64,000 nt of DNA from Epiperipatus broadwayi (taxonomy: Eukaryota; Onychophora; Udeonychophora; Euonychophora; Peripatidae). The translations under genes were made by a program, and so were the position numbers. The stretch is taken from assembly GCA_028023455.1 (NCBI GenBank), contig JAQFVV010006274.1, forward strand, positions 930,001 to 994,000, in the 5' to 3' direction. The notes below the pieces were generated by a model. The model was not told the DNA's origin. It saw nothing but the letters and a program-made list of their open reading frames with translations, and searched no databases. Below are positions 1-11,449 of the stretch, piece by piece; position 1 is the first letter of the stretch, and each line of letters begins with the position of its first letter.

Positions 1-734
1 TGCAAACAACTCGCGCCAACTTCACACTCATGTTGTAACAATGGTTTTCTGGTGACAACGTAATTAGTAATTAATCTTTGAGACGATGATTTTATTAATT
101 GTTTATGAAACTAACAACTAAAAATTAAATTCTTATTTTTGTCTTTAATTTTCAATTCGGTTTAAAAATCAAATTTCACATTAATTTCAAGTCGCAGTAA
201 GTAATTTTTAAATTGTTAATTACAATTAAAAATCAGATTTTAATTTTTAATTGTCAAATTTAATTATGCCCACTGCTATTACTGACCTTTTAAAAATAAA
301 CTTGGGGACACTAAATGATTAATAATTGATTACGTTCTTTTTTTAAAAAGCAAAAACAGAATGTGATTTACAATGCAAAATTAACACGTACAATGTTTGA
401 ACAAATTTACATTATAATCTTGTAAAATTTAATGTGTGTATACGTAAAATGTGGAAATTATGATTTTAATTTCATTATTGCATAAAATCTTAATATTATA
501 AAGCACTGAAAGTATTGATATTACTAAGATGAAAGTCGAATTCGAATAATGTGCTATTACTTTCAATATAACGTAAGTGCGCGAAATTTATTATTTAAAG
601 TAATAGTGCATTATCGGAGTTCATACACGGGGGTCTCTTTTTACACGGACTTATTTAACACACTTCCGGTGAAACACGAATCGCGTAACTTCAAAATCGT
701 GTTAAATAAGTCCGCGTAAAAAGAGACCCAGGTG
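1..734 (-). mobile_element. pogo/Tigger-like non-autonomous TIR element, copy A (truncated by window edge)
   Basis: This is the outer part of an element that begins before the window. It reads as the reverse complement of the copy at 48,391-49,403 from that copy's centre to its left end. The right terminus here is the CACCTGGGTCTC-type inverted repeat, read in reverse (GAGACCCAGGTG), followed by TATA, which fits a TA target site. A hairpin is visible between the terminal motif near 632-662 and its complement near 694-734. A second hairpin is centred near 580, with arms around 540-565 and 595-620 (ATAATGCGCTATTACTTT-like). No transposase is recognisable. The family is assigned to pogo/Tigger from its TA target, its CA...TG ends and its Tigger-like subterminal sequence. 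Confidence 0.75.
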
Positions 735-1150
735 TATATAATTGAAATGCATTTTAATGTTAACAATATATATACACACACCCTATCATTCAATCTTACA
801 CACACCTGCATATATATATATATTTAACAAGGAGGGTGAAAAATTAGCTATGCAATCTATCATGAAGCTCTGTATGTGCATACATACAGACTGCTATATA
901 CCTCCCAAGTTGTGAAAAGAAAAAAATAATTAAAAAAAATGATCAGACCTACTCTGGTAATAATTTTTTTCTCTGCACCACTCACACCCAAAATTTAGAT
1001 GAAGAGCAACCAAACTGTTTCATAGTTACAAAAGTGTTAACATATTTATATTATGTTATTTATTGATTAATAGTTCACATACAACAAACATACACACAAA
1101 AAAATTACATATCTACATACTCAAAAGATAATTCCAAAATTCAGGTCTGT
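735..1150. other. AT-rich spacer, likely 3' flank of the retroelement remnant
   Basis: A short CA/TA microsatellite lies at about 767-825 (tatacacacacc, then tatata). The rest is AT-rich, without a recognisable gene. On the minus strand it follows the integrase stop near 1,199, so it could hold the 3' untranslated region or LTR of that element. I could not match it to sequence on the other side of the remnant. Confidence 0.3.
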
Positions 1151-1690
1151 ATTTCATTTCCAAGTTTGTACTGATTATTCTTTCCTTCTTAACACCTTCT
1201 AAGTTTTCCCTGGATATGAAGGTACCTGGTGAGAGGGCTTTAGACTCTGTGCATTGTATGTTACCCTGATGCCCTTATTGTCTTGAAGGAGAAATGCATT
1301 TTCCCCACAAACCTTTGTTATCTTGAAAGGCCCACAATATAGTGGAAAGAACTTCTTATATTGTTCCTGCCATGTGTCGCTAACACATGGCATGCGCCCC
1401 ACACCTGGTCACCCACTTGGAAATGGTATGATTGTATGCATATCTTTCCTCATTTTCCTGCAGTTTTCCCTAAGTGTTCCAAGGCTTTCTTCCAGTCCCT
1501 TTTATCAATTTTCTCTCCCTCTGTTGATAGTTAGTTTTTAATCATTCTTAGGCTGTCATAACCAAAATGAAGGTGGATTGACATAAAGTTAGTGGCCTCA
1601 TTAACAGTATGTTTGATGCATTGTATTACCATATTTGTTTTGTCTACCCAACTCCAGTGCTTATTTCCCACATGATTTTTTCTTCACTGT
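1150..1690 (-). pseudogene. Gypsy-type pol remnant: integrase C-terminus
   Basis: Minus-strand translation gives the end of a Ty3/Gypsy integrase. The first part (about 1,690-1,560) resembles the end of the integrase core, with TVNEATNF and a degraded FG-type motif. After frame changes it reads on to GPFKITKVCGENAFLLQ and a stretch ending in YNAQSLKP (about 1,340-1,230). That is the post-core C-terminal module that binds DNA in this family. A second element at about 55,900-56,030 ends with a related module (GPYKI ... YNAHSLMP). Several stops and frameshifts separate the pieces, so this is dead coding sequence. Everything upstream in pol (protease, RT, RNase H, most of integrase) is missing and is replaced by the muscle-protein fragment next to it. 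Confidence 0.7.
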
Positions 1691-2430
1691 CATACTTTCT
1701 GGAATCCTCAATACTAGCTTTAACAATAACCATTGTCGTTGTATCTTTTGTACAAGTCATTAAGAGTTTATTGCTAGATTCAAGTTCCTTTCCCTCTAAA
1801 TTTGCACCGAAGAGTAACATCTTTATAAATATAAACTTTAACATCATTTAAATTTTTTAGCATAGTTGGGGGTTTAGCAACAAGTAGTACATTGGCTTTG
1901 GTGGATCTAGATGTAGGTGAGGTCTTCCTCATACCTGCAGCATTTTGAGCAATCACTGTGAACTCATACTCTAAACCTTCAATTAAGCTTGTTACAGTGT
2001 AGTAAGTTTCATTTATTTCAAAACCTGCATTGAATGTAACACATCTTAAACCAACATTACCACATCTTTCAATGACATAATTAAATATAGAACTACCACC
2101 ATGCTCTTCAGGTTCATCTCATTTGATTGTAATTGCGCTTTTTTATCATAATTGACTATCTGTGGAATACTTGGAGGTTTTGGTTTGATCAGGTCTTTGA
2201 TTTCAGCTGTGGTAATAGTTATCAATGGAATAACTATATTTTCTCGCATCATCAACATTTTTTCTATTTACAGCAGTGAAGTATTTCTCTCCCTCTATCT
2301 TTTTTACTGGAAATTTCACACACTAATTTAGCACTTTGTTTTTCCATAGTTTCAACATTTGGTAATACCAAAACAAATTCAACTGGTGGTTTTTTAATTG
2401 TTACATGGGATACTTTCTCAATATTTCCTA
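1690..2430 (-). pseudogene. twitchin/titin-like Ig-Fn3-Ig fragment embedded in a retroelement
   Basis: The minus strand encodes parts of a giant sarcomeric protein. About 2,410-2,300 gives an Ig start (KKPPVEFVLVLPNVET, then KLVCEIS). About 2,300-2,230 gives the end of that Ig (EGEKYFTAVNRK, then VDDARKYS), with the middle strand missing. About 2,210-1,875 gives a nearly whole Fn3 domain: PKPPSIPQIVNYDK, then IKWDEPEEHGG in another frame, NYVIERC, YYTVTSLIEGLEYEFTV and AQNAAG. About 1,870-1,690 gives the start of the next Ig (KPPTMLKNLNDV) and its end (ELESSNKL ... TTTMVIVKASIEDS). This domain order and wording are typical of twitchin/titin-class proteins. At least three frameshifts make it a pseudogene. 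No intron is evident across about 740 bp, which suggests an mRNA origin. The flanks are retroelement Gag-like sequence and integrase. Confidence 0.8.
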
Positions 2431-2985
2431 CTTGATCATGTTGCAAGACCCTTATTTCTTCCTGATGATCTTGTAAATTCTGCATTTCTTCATGTTTGGT
2501 CTCGAAGTCACCCTATATAGAGCATTTCCTAGATCATCTACTCTTTTGTTTATTTTCTCAGCCCCCTTTTTGCATTCCTCTCTCACCTCTCCCTCTTCAC
2601 CATTCACACATTATTTCCTCTGCTCTCTGGTTGGCCTCTACCCTCATGGTCATCATTAGTTGGTATAGGTCTTGAATCGTCACCTCCATCATTTTTTTTG
2701 CTTATACTACAATGGCCTTTCTATAACTATCTCTTCATCTAAACAATTATCTCTTTGTACTTTTGTTTTTCATTTTCATAAAAGGTTATACCTACCCCTC
2801 TTCTGCTCTTTTGTTGCATCTTCATCCTCTTCCCCATCATTTCAATGCCCTGCCTATTCCTTTCCCTATATTCATACTAGGTCCATACCTGCTTATCTAC
2901 TACTATTTACCTGGGATAAATATTATGTGTACATTTAAAATAAATCTAGTAACAAATTTGTACATAGATATATAAAATATATACA
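2430..2985 (-). pseudogene. retroelement Gag-like coiled-coil remnant
   Basis: Minus-strand frames give charged heptad-like sequence: MMEVTIQDLYQLMMTMRVE and EANQRAEEI, then in another frame CKKGAEKINKRVDDLG, then FETKHEEMQNLQDHQEE and IRVLQHDQVG. This matches the helical N-terminal part of many invertebrate Gypsy Gag proteins in character, but no zinc knuckle is visible. The frame that ends in HDQVGNIEK runs directly into the twitchin-like Ig (VSHVTIKKPP) near 2,430 without a stop. The upstream region to 2,985 is stop-rich. The assignment to Gag rests on character and on the integrase downstream. It could be another coiled-coil protein. Confidence 0.45.
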
Positions 2986-3518
2986 TAAAAAAAATTGATC
3001 CTACCTTCTTAAGATCTGTCACTGCCCCCCTTGTTTACAGGTTGGTTGCTCTGCTGCACCTAGAAAAACTGCCTAGTTATTAGAATATATTGTTATCTCT
3101 TATGCTATCATCTCACTTTATTACCCTGGTGTTATCCTTTTTTGTTTATATCCACATCAGTCTATGTGTCTCCCATCATCACCAATCCACACAACAAAGT
3201 CTTAATGATATCTACTATGATTATTGAACTTTTGGCTGATGACAAAATTTTTTTGGAGTAACCTGAGTTTTTTAAAGATTATCTCTGGATGCCATGTCAC
3301 CAACCACGATCTGATATAATGTCAAGATTTATGCAACAAGCTTGGAGAAATAATCTCTATCTTTCATGGATGTGGGTGTATAATTCAATTGCCACATATT
3401 GGTGATGCTAAACTTGGAAAAAATGAAAATTTTATACATATATGATCTATGATCTCAGTGTGTATATATTATTGTTCAGCCCATGTTGCGATATCAAACC
3501 CGGAAAAAAAATATAACC
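2985..3518. other. unassigned AT-rich sequence
   Basis: No gene or repeat can be assigned. On the minus strand it lies upstream of the Gag-like remnant and could hold its leader or LTR. I found no matching direct repeat on the 1-1,150 side. Confidence 0.3.
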
Positions 3519-3943
3519 ATGTAACAGTCAGAATCGTGTGTTCAGCCAACAAGATTCAGAGACATAGCAAAAGTACATCAAACCCAGCATGTTCAGGATA
3601 TGGTAGTTGCGTAACAGTACTAAGCTTCAACCCATTTGCCAGTGCTTCAAAATCTCCACTATCCAATCCATGCTTCTGATGTTACTAATAGTAATAAATT
3701 TCTTTCGGTCCCAGTGATCAGGGTGAAACAAGGACTTTACGGATTCAAACTCAGCCTCAGTCTTGAATTAGTTACTAAATTAATTTGATAATATTAAATA
3801 GTGCTATCACACTTATAACGTAAAGCTGTATAATTAATATCAATTAGTCAATTAAAATGGCTGAGCACTTTCGAGAAACTGTACTTCTCATAATCATAGC
3901 CACTTCTGACTCGTTCGTTGAAATCATTCTATCAGTATAATAT

Positions 3944-4210
3944 TCAAACTTTATGCAAATGAGTGTTAGACCATCTTTTTGATATGGCAAAACATGCTTC
4001 TTTACAATTAATGGTGAAGGAGTCCTCTACTATGAAGTAAGTCTTCATTACCTTACGCTTAACATCATGCCTCTCAGTACAAACCAATTTTGTAGATGTG
4101 CATTCAAACTCATGTCCTGATACTTTTTGATGTGCAAAAATTGAAGTCAATTCTGGGTTAGTATGTGACTTACTAACCCGCTCCCTCTTCGGATTCAAAC
4201 TCGGCCTCAA
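3944..4210 (-). pseudogene. possible endonuclease-tail fragment of a Penelope-like element
   Basis: An open frame of 88 codons lies in the extra sequence between the direct repeats of R1 copy 1. It reads FAHQKVSGHEFECTSTK, then CTERHDVKRKVMKTYFI. This resembles the His/Gly-rich tail after the GIY-YIG nuclease core in some Penelope-like elements (a pattern like H..TGH....T.....R..RK..E). The resemblance is weak, there is no GIY-YIG core, and the frame overlaps the direct repeat. It could be chance. Confidence 0.25.
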
Positions 4211-4439
4211 TCCTGAATTAGTTACTAAATTAATTTGATAATATACTAACCAGCTCCCATAAGAACCTAATTCTTTGACAATGCTTAGAATACCATTTTT
4301 TTATATACTTCAGGGGTTTTGAGTAGACATAGATCACTTTATTAAGTGTGGATATAGTTGGGTGGATGTTCTGAACTAAGGAAAGACATACTCTATAAAT
4401 ATAAATATACATAATTTATTAATAACAAATTCAATAAGA

Positions 4440-4712
4440 TATAGGTTAACAATGATAATATTTGGATCTCATTATCATACATGCATGAGCATTACAAATG
4501 AACTAGAAGTTAATAATGATAACAATATTTGGGTGTCAGTATGATACGTGTATGAACATTACAAAGGAACTGTGTGTTAATAATGATAATAACATTTATG
4601 TATCAGTATGATACATATATGAGCATTACAAATGAACCAGAAGTTAATAATGATAACAATATTTGGGTGTCAGTGTAATACATGTATGAACATTGCAATT
4701 ATTGTATAGTAT
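4440..4712 (+). repeat. minisatellite, about 67-bp unit, four copies
   Basis: Units begin near 4,450, 4,514, 4,581 and 4,648, each with the core (T)AATGATAA(C)A(A)TATTTGG, then a TATCAGTATGATAC-like segment and GAACATTACAAA. Spacings are 64, 67 and 67 bp. It is the distal part of repeat R1. A related array with longer units follows the second R1 copy near 13,100-13,410. Confidence 0.8.
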
Positions 4713-4719
4713 ATTTAGA

Positions 4720-7084
4720 GACATATTGTATTAGAAGAAATATTATTACAAGGAACCAATAAATGGGAAAACTTTGCATTATATTTGAGTATGTCAAAAA
4801 TCAAAATTTAATCAATAAAGAATATTCAAAGAAATGGTCATTTTCAGTGAAATGACGATCTCTTCTAAATTACATATCTTGAATTGATGAGTAATTGCTT
4901 AAGAATATAAGAACAAAGTGCCAATAGGATTACCAATTTGGAATTATAAGAAATTATTAAAAAATTAAAATATATAAGCTTGATATTTGGCCTACATTGT
5001 TTTATACAAGTGAATCTTAGTCTAAATATATATAAAAGAGAGGTACACTGATATGTAATTTAAAATATTTAACTGAGTATCATAAATATCAAAACTAATC
5101 AAATATAAAGTGAAATGATTAATGAATAAAAATCATTGAAAATAAGACATGAAAAATCAGATTACAATCAAGTCATATTCAATGGTATTTGACTGAATAT
5201 ATCAAAAGTATTTTAATCTTTAAAAAGAAAAGACTGCTGGGAAAAGTATAACAAAAATATGTTAGACAATATTTATTTATCAGAGGTTGTAAAGAAAGAG
5301 GGGGAAACAGAAAAAGATTTTAGGTCAGAGATATTTGTCAATGGAAAAAGACAAGTCTACTAATTTATGGACAAGGATTAAACCAAAAAAGAAATAATTA
5401 ATAAATAATCATATTTTACCAACCTCATAGTAGAAGACTGGTTGTAAGCCAGTCAAAACTCTTCTTTTAAATTTACTTGCAAAAAGTCAGTGTAGCTATT
5501 AAAAAATAAAAGGAAATAGCCTTTTATGAATTATTAAAATGATCTACGTCTCTATCCACAAATAATCTCTTTGAATAATGCTGTTTATTAATCATCTTGT
5601 TATTATTTATGAAGATTATATTAAAGATATAGTTCTTTATCATCATTTTTAGTTATCTTCCATAATATATACTCTAGTTCATTCCCTCTAAATCTTTCTA
5701 TTCTTCGTTAGATTTCATAATTTCTTTTTTTTTTTGTTGAAGATTATTAGTCAATTTTTTTTACCTGCCTTTTTTTTTTTTTACATTCTAACATCTCCAA
5801 TATTTTTTCATATGTTATCAATCTAAATTTGCAAACTCAGTTAAGTTTCTCTTCTGCTTGGTAGTTTTTCCCAACACATGATCTTTTATTATTTACTTTT
5901 TTTAACCTTTTTACATTGCTATTCCTTTTCGTCATACTCATTTTTTATTTTATTTGGTTCAAATTATTCTTCTAAAAACGTCAATCTCTATATTCTTAAT
6001 TAGTCTAATTTGTATTCATATAAAGCTATATTTTGACAAACATTTAAAAGCCATTTCTTAATCTAATTTTAATATTAATTATCTCTAGAAAAAAAGTGTT
6101 TTAATTGTAAATACATCAAAATAATAAATATTGGTATATATATAAATTGTAATAATGATTGTTCAATTGTATATTTTGTCTAAATAGCACATCTTTATCA
6201 ATGTAATATATAAGCTTGTATATATAAATTGATTTTGTAACTTCTAGTACATCATTGAGTAATATTGTAGCACACCTTTGTAACCCAGAATTAACTTAAA
6301 AAAAAAAAGTTATCTGCTTATATTATACTGAGTATTATGAATTATACCAGAACATCAGGGATTTTTTGAAGTCATATGTGCTGTTGTAAATTTGTAAGAC
6401 TGTAACCAATTATTTCCACTATCATTCTATATTATTTTGTCCTATATAGAAATTATTAATGACACGTTAACAAAAAATAACACTAACAGAAGAAAGCCAT
6501 GCAAGATAAGAAATATACAATAAAGGAAAAAAAAAGAGGTAGGTATACCGTATTATAAAAAATTATATATATTAGAAGAGGGTATTATATATTTCAATAT
6601 AAAATGATCAAATGTGTGCTGTTGTTTTTTAAATTATGAAGATTTATTTTCTCAAAGTTTTATAAGTAATAAAAGGAAAAAAAATTACATTTACTTTCTT
6701 ATTTATAGAAAGTCATATCAAGTTCTTATATGGATTATATTTTTAAATATTTCTTGATATTTCAAAGAAAATTAGTTAGCCGGTATTTAAAAAAAAAAAA
6801 GTTTTGTAAAGGCTAGATAGCAGCCTGCATGCATATTGTATAGGATTTTAATATTTTTTTCATTTGAAAGAGCGATACTGCTCTTAGTAAACAAGTTATT
6901 TTGTTTATTTTAAGTATAACATCCCTCTCTCTTTTTAAACTAAATTGTTTTTATTTTTGTTACAAATTTTTTGTTTTTAAATGTTAGTGGCAAGGTCATT
7001 TTAATGTCTCTTGATTTGCAGCTTCCGTGATTGAAGGAAGTCAGAAAAATAGAGATAAAACAAAATATTACACTACATAAAGGG
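4720..7084. other. AT-rich DNA with poly-A/T runs, no gene seen
   Basis: The stretch contains homopolymer runs (for example near 5,725, 5,770, 6,300 and 6,790) and TA-rich sequence. I see no coding frame, TIR pair or family-level repeat in it. Confidence 0.4.
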
Positions 7085-7205
7085 TGTGTGTGGTCTTGCT
7101 TAGAACTTCAACCCCTGACCCATGCATCTTTTTAAATATCACTGTCACCGGTGGACAAACACCAATACACTGACCTTACAATTTAACACATTACATCCTC
7201 AGGCA
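7085..7205 (-). repeat. possible tRNA-derived SINE head
   Basis: On the minus strand a box-B-like GGGGTTGAAGTTC lies near 7,105-7,117. About 60 bp before it is a box-A-like region (AAGGTCAGTGTATTGG near 7,165-7,180). The island is less AT-rich than its surroundings. The tRNA fold is not convincing beyond the two boxes, so it is a candidate only. Confidence 0.3.
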
Positions 7206-7309
7206 GCAAGAATACCTCCTGCTGGCACATTGAAAAATAGTCCATCACAACACATTCCACTTTAGAATGTTTCACATTGAGCTTGCAAATTTACTTTCTT
7301 TTTAGAAAT

Positions 7310-9330
7310 TGAACATGATAAAGGACTTCAAGTTTATTTCATCCACTATATTGTGTTACTATTGCATTTGTAATAGGGTTTGTTTTTTTTTTTTTGGACT
7401 TTTTTGTTTTCTTTTGAAAATTTTTATAAATAATTAAAAAAAAAATATTGATGTAATAATTTATATTATTATATATATATAAATTTTCATATTATTATAT
7501 ATATAAAATCATTCAATTATTTATTATCTTCATTAATAGAGCAGTAATGATGCATTTAACCAGAGACACATTTGATTTGTTAAGATATTAGTTTTAGAAA
7601 TTTATAGATTATCAGCATAAATTTTTTAGAATTTGAATCTATGATTTCTGAGCCATCTGGATCATCATATATATTATAATAAAAAAATATTTAAACTTTA
7701 ATGCTCTTTGTTATTTGTTTATAATGACTTTAAAAGTTAAAATTTTTTTTCAGAAGTTCACTTAATATTTACATATATGTTTGTTATAATGTATTATATG
7801 TATATAAATAAAATTTTTGATTTCTTCCATATTTCTGTTTTTTATTATTATAGCAACCATGTTAGAATATATATATATTCATTATCATCTGGATAGTATG
7901 GACAGTCTAGTGCAATTAGTGTTAGCTAGAAATGTTGGTATTAGAAAACAAAATATATTATCTAGAATGAGATTTAACTTTAAAATTGTTCCATTCACTT
8001 CTAACTTTAAATGAAATCAGATTAAAAGATAGAATATATTTTATGGTTAAGTTAATGTATAAAATTTTTCATTAGGGATACTTTTTAAATTTTAGTTTGG
8101 TTGAAATAATTAATTGCAAAATCATCCTGGTAAATAAATTTAATCTGTTTTTAGAATTAAATAAAAAATAATCAATTGGTTTTTTTTTTTACTCAGGAGT
8201 TTCACATTAAATTCAAACCACAATCTATGGAATCTTGAATCACAAGTCTGCCTTTTTCCACTTCTTACATTGGCTCTAACAAGTCTCCTTGTATTGAGCT
8301 ATCCATATTACTTGTATGATGGCAGATAAAATTTACTCTAAACTTTAGTATTATACTAATAATAAGCCACTATCTGGAAGTTTTATAATATTCACATTTA
8401 TTTTAATTTTTTTTTTCTTCTAATTTATTATATAAAATGTTACAGCATCTTTTTAATGTATTATTATGAATTCTCACATTTTTTAATTTACTAAAGTTGT
8501 TGTTATCTTCTATTTATTAAATTTTTATGTGGTTTTGTATTGTTAATATTTTGTATGGAATTACTACTACCTAAATAATTATCATCCTGATAATAATTTG
8601 ATAGAGATTATTAAACTTATAAAGTTGTCATAAAAATTTGTCTGAGATATGCCTGATTTTAAATTATTTTAGTTTCAATGTACTATATATTGTAGCAGTT
8701 ATCTGCTTGATTTTAAAATGACAAAAAATGATGCTTCACATATTTAGGTTTTTTTTTCATTAAATACACATTTTTTTTTTTTTGCAAATCACAGTTATTT
8801 TTTAGGATAAAAAAGTGGATTTTTGTGATTATTTTATATTGTTGTAATGTTAATTAAATCACTTGAATGACTTAAAAGATAGTTTTTTTTATTAAAGTAA
8901 AAGCTTAATGTAAAGATATATATATAAGTAGTTGATTGGAAATCACTTATTTAAAATATTTGAAATTCAATTTCAGTTCAAAGCATTGGAAAATGGTATA
9001 TATATATATTGTGTATGCACTTGATATATCATTTTAAAGATCTTGAAATATGTTTAAAATGATAGTAGTAATTTTATCTTAGAAATTTGAATTTTTATTG
9101 ATTTTTTAAAAATCTAAACTACATATTTTTTTAAAAAAATTTTCTCCTAATTTTCCTTTATTAGTATAGTGATTTAGTAAATGTTTATACATTTAACAGC
9201 AGAACAGGTTTTTTTCATGTTACAAATCTTTATTTTATTCAGCTAAATGTTTTCAATACTAAAAGTTCATTAAACTCCATTTTAAAGTTGTTGTGTATAT
9301 TATAAATCATATTAATGTAAAATTGAATTT
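7310..9330. other. AT-rich DNA, no gene seen
   Basis: It is TA-rich with poly-T runs and short TATATA microsatellites (7,465-7,505 and 8,998-9,010). The short frame at 7,817-8,014 has no family resemblance and looks like chance. Confidence 0.4.
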
Positions 9331-11425
9331 TAGAAGTTAATTTACATTCCAATAAAAGAATATGAGTATAATAAGAAAATAAATGAAGACATAATAAAAC
9401 AAGGATATGAAGAAATGTATAAAGATACTGGAAATAAAATAAAACCAAAATATAAAGTGATATTGAATTATATGAAGGAGAAGAAATTGATTAATAGTAA
9501 AGAGTATAGATGCTTATATCCAACAGCTTTATGCATCCATATATATTTGGAAAAATAAAAACACATAAAGAAGATATGGCTACAAGAGTAATGGTAAATT
9601 CTGACAATCATATTCTTAAGAATTTATGTACAATAATATATAAAAAAAATAGTAGATGTATTTGGGTATGGTATGTATAGTATTAAAAATTCAGAAGAAA
9701 TTGTCATGGAATTAAATAATATTAAATTAAATAGGAATAGTTTGATTGCTTCATTAGATGTAGAAAAATGTATCAAAGTGTTCCAAGAGATGAAAGTATA
9801 AAGTTAGTTACAAGTAAGTTAGCAAAAATTGGAAGAATATCTAAAGAATGGATATAAGCATTGATGATAATAAGTGCTAGTTTGTATTTTAAATATATAG
9901 ATAGGTTTTGGAATATAAAAAAAGGATGGGTTATGGGTTGTTCGATAAGTGGGTTATTATCATCAATGTTTATAAATAATTTGGAAGAAAAAATAGTAAG
10001 AAAATATATAAAAAATAAAGAAATAATTAAATATTATAGATGTGTGGATGGTATAATTGTTGTAGGAAATGGTAGGAGTATATTAAAAATATTTATTGAA
10101 TTGAATTATAATATATATAAAATTAAGTTTACAATGGAAAAGGAAGAAAAAGGTTTAAAATATTTGGATTTTTATTTGAATAGAAATAAGGAAAATGAAA
10201 TAGAGGTGAAACAGTATGTCAAAGATGTTTAAACTAGAGAAATAATTAATCCTAGTTCGTACCAACATTCGTCATAGAAGATGTCAGTTTTAAAGAGATT
10301 TAAAATAAAGAATGATAGACTTACAATAAATAAAAAGAATCTATTGAACAAAAACTGAATATAGAAAAGGATTATGTGAAGATGAGATATAATAAAAAAG
10401 ATATTAGAAAAGTTTTGAACAGTAAGAGTAAAGATAAAGTAAAATATGAGGAAAGAGAAAAGGAAAATAAAAACAAAGATGGATGGATCAATAATAAATG
10501 GATATCAATACCTTATTATAAAGATGTATATAAGATTTTAGGAAAAGGGAAGTTGAATGAGAATATAAGAATTGCTTGTAAGAATAGTAAATCATTGGAA
10601 AAATTGATATCAAATGTGAAGAGCGAGAATAATAAAGAAAGTAAAATAGGATTGGTATACAAAATAATTTGTAGGAGTTGCAGTAATATATATATATAGG
10701 TTAAATGGGGAAAACAGCAATAGAAAGGTGAAAGGAGCATAATAGGGCTATTGATAGGAAGGATATGTTCATTATTTAAATACTGGTCATAGAATGAGAT
10801 GTATTGAAGATATGGAAGTTATAAAATATGTTAAATATTATAATAGAAGGAAATATTATGAGACAATATATATTCAAGAAAATATGAGTAAATGTGTTAA
10901 TTTAGTTAAAGGACCTGCAATGTTGAGTAGTAAAGGGCATTAAAGGATAACTGGAAAATTTAATATATGATGTTTTGTTGTTTTTTAAATTAATATATAT
11001 GATATATGTAAATAATTAGTTAACTATAAATAAATAAGGTTATATTTGAAGATATGGTTAGTAGAAATATATGAGAAATGATATATAATTTAGTTTAGTG
11101 TATAAAATATGTATATATAATTAATTTAATGGAGTTAATGTAAAGTAATATGTACAATATATGTATATAATTATTGAATTATACTTAATGTAATTTTATT
11201 TATTGTATAAAAATTATATGTATATAAAAAAAGGGTGTGGGGGCGGAAGTATATATATGTAAATAGGTTATGTGATTATATAAAATGATTATGTAAAATG
11301 AACATTAGAGGTCGTAGTGATAGATATAAGGGTCATGTGATTATATTAGAAAAGTGTATTTTGAAAAGGCCCTAATATAGGGCAAAAACCTGTTCAATAA
11401 AGAAAATATTATTTTTATATAGTTG
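9330..11425 (+). mobile_element. Penelope-like element (RT plus GIY-YIG endonuclease), 5'-truncated and decayed
   Basis: The plus-strand frames give the pieces of one polyprotein in order. About 9,340-9,560: N-terminal linker (KVILNYMKEKKLI). About 9,750-9,860: RT start (LDVEKMYQSVPRDES). The open frame 9,861-10,232 gives the RT core: KKGWVMGCSISGLLSSMFI, YYRCVDGIIVV, IKFTMEKEEKGLKYLDFYL. The frame 10,376-10,699 gives the linker and the nuclease start (GLVYKIICRSCSNIYI). About 10,700-10,950 continues it in shifted frames (GKTAIERWKEHNRAIDRKD, ending VKGPAMLSS). The catalytic YxDD is changed to CVDG. A hairpin (GGCCCTAATATAGGGC) and AATAAA signals lie near 11,370-11,405 at the 3' end. Penelope-like elements insert by target-primed reverse transcription. 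This copy cannot encode an active enzyme. Confidence 0.85.
9861..10232 (+). pseudogene. Penelope-like RT core, catalytic motif degenerate
   Basis: This is the longest uninterrupted frame in the window (123 codons). Residues about 28-50 match the G..MGSPLS block (GWVMGCSISGLLSS), residues about 60-70 the YVDD block (YYRCVDGIIVV), and residues about 100-116 the FT.E.E....LDF.L block. The first catalytic Asp of the usual VDD is present but the second is Gly. It runs in line with the element's other fragments and ends at a TAA before the linker. Confidence 0.85.
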
Positions 11426-11449
11426 TTTTATTTCAATTGTGTTATTTTG

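Larger units (their letters stand above)
3519..4720 (+). repeat. unclassified dispersed repeat R1, copy 1 (interrupted)
   Basis: The head at 3,519-3,797 matches 12,529-12,790 over about 260 bp (for example CAAGATTCAGAGAC, CCCAGCATGTTC and GGATATGGTAGT). The match resumes at about 4,246-4,440 (ATTCTTTGA, ATATAGTTGGGTGGAT) against 12,800-12,960, and both copies then run into a minisatellite. In this copy a roughly 57-bp stretch is present twice as a direct repeat, at about 3,739-3,797 and 4,190-4,245 (GGATTCAAACTC ... GAATTAGTTACTAAATTAA). About 390 bp of extra sequence lies between them and is absent from copy 2. The element starts TGTAAC, which could be an LTR start, but no class can be assigned. 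Confidence 0.65.

Noticed and set aside
1690-2430. Exon of a working twitchin/titin gene.
   Set aside because: At least three frameshifts, a missing Ig middle segment, no splice borders and retroelement sequence on both sides argue for a captured or processed pseudogene.
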